A stretch of DNA of 39,646 nucleotides from Chloroflexota bacterium (lineage in GTDB: Bacteria; Chloroflexota; Limnocylindria; P2-11E): contig VBIL01000075.1 in the NCBI GenBank assembly GCA_005879975.1, forward strand, positions 1 to 39,646, in the 5' to 3' direction. Each line of letters begins with the position of its first letter. The stretch's first letter is position 1. Below the pieces are notes generated by a model, which saw only the letters and a list, made by a program, of their open reading frames with translations, searched no databases and was not told the DNA's origin. Made by a program: the position numbers and the translations under genes. Shown here one piece after another: positions 35,616 to 39,646 of this stretch.

Positions 35616-36977
35616 CTAGGCCCCTCCGATAGACAACTCTGAGATGACGAGCGTGGGACTGCCTAGGCCGCCCGGCCCAAATACCAGATCGTTCCCGACG
35701 CCGACCACCGCACCAAGCAGATGAGTGAGGTTGCCGGCGATCGTGATGCCCTCCGCCGGATGCACGCGTCCCCCGCGCTCGAGATAGTTCCCGGTCGCGC
35801 CGAGCGAGAACTCGCCCGACACGGGATCGATCGTGTGCAGATTCAGCAGTGACGTCACGGCAAGCGCGTGGTCCAGCCCGCGAACGATCCCCTCGGCGTC
35901 GTCGGAACCGGCGGCAACAAAGAGATTCGACGGCCCGATGCGGGCCGGCGAGCCGTAGCCGCCGCGTCGCGCATTGCCGCTGGGGTCGATGTGCAGCTTG
36001 CTCGCCGTCTTCAGTGATGTGAGATACCCGCGGAGGGAACCGCGGTCGATCAACGTTCGCGTTGTGGTCGCGACGCCTTCGCCGTCGAACGGTGCGCTCC
36101 GAAGGCCGCGCGGCTTCCGCGCATCGTCCACGATCGTGATCTTCTCGTTTGCGACGCGCTGCCCCACCTTTCCCGCGAAGAGACTTCGCCCTTTGAGCAC
36201 GTTGTCGGCCGAGAACAGCGGGCCGATCGCGCGCAAGAGATCCATCGCCATCCACGGATCCAGGACGACCGGGAGCTTCTGCGTCGCCAGAGGACGGGAG
36301 CCGAGCTTCTCGACGGCGCGCTGCGCGGCGCGCTGTCCGACGCGCACCGGGTCGAGCTCGGCGAATCGGCGAGCGGCCTCGCCGTGATAGCCGACCTGCC
36401 GTTCGCCACCAGGAGAGGTCTCCGTCGCCACCGCCGAGGTCATGACGCCGCAGTACGACTCGCGGTACGAGGCGCGGACGCCGGTCGTCGTCGCGATGAT
36501 CGTGGTCGACTCCGAGTCGCTGTACGTCGTCTTGCGAAACTGCCTGATGCGCGGATCGACCGCGCGCGCGGCCTCTTCGACAGTCAGCGCGACGGCACCC
36601 CGCTCAGCCAGCGGCCGGTCGACCACGCCGGCCTGGTAGATGTCCAGATCGGCGTCGTCGATCGCTTTCTTCGCAAGAGCGAGATCGGGATCGGCCTCGG
36701 TGACGCCCGACATCCGGCGCGCCGTGTCGGCGCAGGTTCGGATGCCGTCCGCGCTGAGGTCGCTCGTGTAGGCGAAGCCGAGGCGCTGCTCGTCGAGGAC
36801 GCGGATGCCGACGCCGCGCTCGCCGCGCGCGATGGCGCTTTCGATCGCGCCCTCCTTGATCTCCACGGATCCCGACTGCGCCTCGCGGAGGAAGACCTCC
36901 CCGGTCGCGACGCCTAGCGAGCGCAGCGCATCCAGCGCCGTGTCGACCGTAGCCTCGTTCGTGAGCCGCTCGCTCAT
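35616..36977 (-). CDS. pmbA: TldD/PmbA family protein (PmbA/TldE-like subunit)
   Basis: GVGIRVLDEQRLGFAYTSDLSADGI, VVLDPWMAMDLLRAIGPLFSADNVLKGRS, GSPTLVISELSIGGA. Confidence 0.92.
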   Translation of the reverse strand: MSERLTNEATVDTALDALRSLGVATGEVFLREAQSGSVEIKEGAIESAIARGERGVGIRVLDEQRLGFAYTSDLSADGIRTCADTARRMSGVTEADPDLALAKKAIDDADLDIYQAGVVDRPLAERGAVALTVEEAARAVDPRIRQFRKTTYSDSESTTIIATTTGVRASYRESYCGVMTSAVATETSPGGERQVGYHGEAARRFAELDPVRVGQRAAQRAVEKLGSRPLATQKLPVVLDPWMAMDLLRAIGPLFSADNVLKGRSLFAGKVGQRVANEKITIVDDARKPRGLRSAPFDGEGVATTTRTLIDRGSLRGYLTSLKTASKLHIDPSGNARRGGYGSPARIGPSNLFVAAGSDDAEGIVRGLDHALAVTSLLNLHTIDPVSGEFSLGATGNYLERGGRVHPAEGITIAGNLTHLLGAVVGVGNDLVFGPGGLGSPTLVISELSIGGA

Positions 36978-37063
36978 TTCAGCTCAATCTCTGCCTTCGG
37001 CAGAGACACGCTCAAGACTGGCGGTCTCGCTCCTCGCGGATAAACCGCTCGTCGCTCGCTCAT
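36974..37063 (-). other. 29-codon mini-ORF (copy A of repeat), ATGA-coupled to mini-ORF B and to pmbA
   Basis: MSERRAVYPRGARPPVLSVSLPKAEIELK*; stop TGA overlaps pmbA ATG. Confidence 0.5.
36978..37060 (-). repeat. Dispersed repeat element, copy A
   Basis: Plus strand TTTCAGCTCAATCTCTGCCTTCGGCAGAGACACGCTCAAGACTGGCGGTCTCGCTCCTCGCGGATAAACCGCTCGTCGCTCGCT; tandem with copy B. Confidence 0.92.
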
Positions 37064-37179
37064 CTCAGCTCAATCTCTGCCTTCGGCAGAGACACGCTCA
37101 AGACTGGTGGTCTCGCTCCTCGCCGGCAGGGGTAGGGGCCCCTGGGCGCGGAGCGACCCGCTCGTCGCTCGCACTTCAT
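37060..37179 (-). other. 39-codon mini-ORF (copy B of repeat), ATGA-coupled to tldD stop and mini-ORF A
   Basis: MKCERRAGRSAPRGPYPCRRGARPPVLSVSLPKAEIELR*; start overlaps the tldD stop. Confidence 0.5.
37061..37175 (-). repeat. Dispersed repeat element, copy B, with extra palindromic insert
   Basis: Same core as copy A, but the apex region is replaced by a longer segment containing CAGGGGTAGGGGCCCCTG (37127-37144). Confidence 0.9.
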
Positions 37180-38591
37180 TTCAGTTTCCCGCCCACCACG
37201 ACCGAGGGGATGCGGATCGTTGGCTGGGCGTCGGCGACCGGCGCTCCCTGCCCGTCCTTGCCGCATGTCCCGGTGGAGTAACCGAGATCGCTCCCGACCA
37301 TGTCGATCTCGCTCATGAGCTTCGGGCCCTGGCCGACGAGCGTTGCTCCGCGGAGCGGCTCCGCGAGCTTTCCGTCGCGGATGCGGTAGCACTCGGTTAT
37401 CTCGAAGGCGAAATTGCCCGAGACCACGTCGACCTGCCCACCGCCCATCTTCTTCACGAACACGCCGTCCTTGACGGAACGCAGGATCTCCGCCGGTTCC
37501 GACGTCCCGCGCGCGATCATCGTGTTCGTCATCCGGCAGATCGGGAGATAGCGGAAGGACTCGCGTCGCCCGTTGCCACTCCTCGGGATGCCGAGCTTCT
37601 CGGCATGCTTCCGATCCGAGAGGTAGGTCCGAAGGATGCCGTTTTCGATAAGAACCGTGCGGTTCGTCGGTGTGCCCTCGTCGTCGATCGCCGACGTGCC
37701 GCGCCTGTCGGGATCGGTCCCGTCGTCGATCACCGTGATGAGCTCGCTCGCGACCTTCTGCCCGATGCGACCCGAGTAGACCGAGAGTCCTTTCAGGTTG
37801 AGGTCGGCTTCGAGACCATGACCGACCGACTCGTGAATGAGCGTGCCCCCCGCCTCACTCGACAGAACGACCGTATACGTGCCCGCCGGCGCCGGGTCAG
37901 CGCCGACGTTGAGCACCGCACGACGAGTCGCGTCGGTCGCCGCCTGCTCGACCGCCTGATCGGTCAGCATCTCGAATCCCGCGGTGCCGCGGAGCGCCTC
38001 GAAGCCGGATTCGAGCACCTCCCCCTGCTTCGCTACAACGTGCACGGCGAGGTTGAGACGCACCCGGGTGTCGGTCCGCAGCAGGCCATCGCTGTTCGCG
38101 ATCAGGATCTCCTGAACGCTCTCGCCGTAGCTGGCGGTCACCTGCTGGACCCGCGGATCGAGGCCGCGCGCTACCTCGTTTGCCCGGCGCAGAAGGCCCA
38201 GCTTCCGCTCGACGGCGACCGAGCGCGGGTCGATGGCGACGGTCGAGTGACGCGGAACCGAGTCCGGTTCGGGCGGAGTGGCTTCGTGGAGCTCGCCGCC
38301 GTCGGCGACGCTGCGCGCGGCGCGCCCTGCCAGTGCGATCAGGTCGTCGACATCCGCAACGTTCCCGTTCGCATAGGTCGTGCGCTCGCCGCTGGTCACG
38401 CGGATGCCCGCACCTTGATCCACGCCGCTGATCGCATCCTCGATGCGTCCGTCATCGAGGACGAGCTGCAGCGTCTCGTGCCGTTCCCAGTAGAGCTCCG
38501 CCCAGTCCCCGCCCCGCGAGAGCGCGGTGCGGAGCGTCTGTGCCGCCTCGCGCGCGCTGATCGACGGATCTTTTGTCAGTGTGGTGGTGAT
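37176..38591 (-). CDS. tldD: TldD family metalloprotease
   Basis: GGTLIHESVGHGLEADL (HExxxH zinc motif), IDDEGTPTNRTVLIENGILRTYLSDRKHAEKLG. Proposed start ATC 38591 (non-canonical); first canonical in-frame start is GTG 38423. Confidence 0.88.
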   Translation of the reverse strand: MTTTLTKDPSISAREAAQTLRTALSRGGDWAELYWERHETLQLVLDDGRIEDAISGVDQGAGIRVTSGERTTYANGNVADVDDLIALAGRAARSVADGGELHEATPPEPDSVPRHSTVAIDPRSVAVERKLGLLRRANEVARGLDPRVQQVTASYGESVQEILIANSDGLLRTDTRVRLNLAVHVVAKQGEVLESGFEALRGTAGFEMLTDQAVEQAATDATRRAVLNVGADPAPAGTYTVVLSSEAGGTLIHESVGHGLEADLNLKGLSVYSGRIGQKVASELITVIDDGTDPDRRGTSAIDDEGTPTNRTVLIENGILRTYLSDRKHAEKLGIPRSGNGRRESFRYLPICRMTNTMIARGTSEPAEILRSVKDGVFVKKMGGGQVDVVSGNFAFEITECYRIRDGKLAEPLRGATLVGQGPKLMSEIDMVGSDLGYSTGTCGKDGQGAPVADAQPTIRIPSVVVGGKLK

Positions 38592-38634
38592 GTGCTGACC
38601 TCCGCTCCCCTGAAAGTCAGCGATGGTACGACGT

Positions 38635-39042
38635 TCATTCGCCGATGACAGTTATGGTCGCGCCTCGTTCCCGCGGGCCATCGAACTCCGCAAGGTAAAT
38701 GCCCTGCCATGTTCCGAGCGCGACCTCACCGTCGCGCACCGCGAGCGTGATCGAGTTACCGACAAGGACTGATTTGACGTGCGCGGGACCGTTGCCCTCG
38801 GCATGCGCGTACTTCGCACCGCTCGGCACGGCGCGTTCCAGCGCGGTGAGCACATCTTTCTGCACGTCGGGGTCGGCGTTCTCGTTCACGAACACCGCGG
38901 CGGTCGTGTGCGCGACGCTGACCGTCACGATCCCATCGCCGATCTTCGCGCGCGTGACCGCGGCCTTCACGCGTGGCGTGATGTCGATGGTCTCTTCACG
39001 CTTCTTCGATGCGATGCTGATTTCCTCGTGACGAACGCTCAT
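38635..39042 (-). CDS. UPF0047/YjbQ family protein
   Basis: ITPRVKAAVTRAKIGDGIVTVSVAHTTAAVFVNENADPDVQKDV, LGTWQGIYLAEFDGPRER. Confidence 0.93.
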   Translation of the reverse strand: MSVRHEEISIASKKREETIDITPRVKAAVTRAKIGDGIVTVSVAHTTAAVFVNENADPDVQKDVLTALERAVPSGAKYAHAEGNGPAHVKSVLVGNSITLAVRDGEVALGTWQGIYLAEFDGPRERGATITVIGE

Positions 39043-39646
39043 GCCGTCGCTAGGGTGTCGCGTTGGGCGGCGATCCGAGCGATCAAAGCCGGCGTCGCGT
39101 TCCCTCCGCTGACGACGAGCACCGTTTTTCGGCCAGTGGGATCGACCTTTCCCGCTCGGACCGCGGCCAGCGGAGCGGCGCCGGACGGTTCGACGAGAAG
39201 CGAGAGCCGGTCCAGGTATTCGTAGGTCGCGCGCTCGAGGTCGTCGTCGCTCACGGTGACGAATTCGTCGACGTAGCGGGCAGCGAGGGCCACGTTCAGC
39301 GCATCCGTGCTCTTCGCGACGAGCTTGTCCGCCACGCTGTGTGGGTGCTCGAGCGTGATCGGCCGGCCCGCCCGCACCGATCGTCCGACGGCATCCGCGC
39401 CGTCCGGCTCGACGCCCACGACCCGGACGGCGGGCCGCGACGAGCGCATCGCGAGCGCGATCCCGGTGATGAGTCCGCCGCCGCCGACGGCGACGATCAC
39501 GAGCTCGACCTCCGGAAGGTCCTCGAGGACCTCGAGGCCGATCGTGCCCTGACCCGCGACGATCAGCGGATCGGCGTAGGGGTGCACGAGGGTCTTGCCC
39601 TGCTCGTGCTCGATCCGATGCGCGAGCGCGAGCGTGTCGTCGTACA
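39039..39646 (-). CDS. threonine/serine dehydratase-like PLP enzyme, partial (5' end beyond window)
   Basis: VHPYADPLIVAGQGTIGLEVLED, VAVGGGGLITGIALAMR, VVSGGNATPALIARI; reading frame open to the window edge. Confidence 0.9.
   Translation of the reverse strand, partial: YDDTLALAHRIEHEQGKTLVHPYADPLIVAGQGTIGLEVLEDLPEVELVIVAVGGGGLITGIALAMRSSRPAVRVVGVEPDGADAVGRSVRAGRPITLEHPHSVADKLVAKSTDALNVALAARYVDEFVTVSDDDLERATYEYLDRLSLLVEPSGAAPLAAVRAGKVDPTGRKTVLVVSGGNATPALIARIAAQRDTLATA

Noticed and set aside
36974-37179. CRISPR-like or RiPP core-repeat interpretation of the tandem copies
   Set aside because: Only two adjacent units, no spacer-repeat periodicity; the third genomic copy is in a different reading frame, so a peptide repeat is not favoured (kept only as an alternative).
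37107-38648. 513-aa plus-strand ORF opposite tldD
   Set aside because: Complementary to the TldD HExxxH gene; composition consistent with a shadow ORF.
1-39646. Defence island, prophage or conjugative element
   Set aside because: No nuclease/helicase/RT/toxin pairs, integrase, capsid, portal or relaxase motifs were seen; content is mostly metabolic and envelope-related.

Overview
This 39.6-kb, GC-rich, gene-dense window is chromosomal and looks like it comes from an uncultured Chloroflexota-like bacterium (taxon is inference). No rRNA, tRNA, CRISPR array, phage module or transposase was recognised. Main content: (i) a minus-strand muropeptide-recycling operon (RusA-like ORF, NagZ, serine beta-lactamase/PBP-like protein, AnmK, NagK-like kinase, MurQ); (ii) two class III nucleotide-cyclase proteins, one with a conserved N-terminal module and one a large cyclase-ATPase-helical repeat-HTH regulator; (iii) a membrane-anchored sulfite-oxidase-fold Mo enzyme, an S9 peptidase and an ABC-2 transporter; (iv) a lipid block (acyl-CoA dehydrogenase, acyl-CoA ligase, an AMP-binding/ACP/acyltransferase fusion); (v) UppP, NAPRTase, SDR and Nudix genes, and a TldD/PmbA pair next to a terpene-cyclase-like protein. 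The most unusual signal is a short (~85-115 bp) repeat present three times. It sits directly after stop codons, carries a hairpin whose stem changes between copies while pairing is kept, and is joined to flanking genes by 4-nt ATGA overlaps. One copy is bracketed by a 29-bp duplication of the acyl-CoA dehydrogenase 3' end. Two tandem copies separate tldD from pmbA and create two coupled mini-ORFs. Also notable: tldD lacks any ATG/GTG/TTG start for its expected N-terminus (perfect SD 6 nt before an ATC codon), and a 7-4-7 inverted repeat fills a 23-bp divergent gap containing two back-to-back -10-like boxes.
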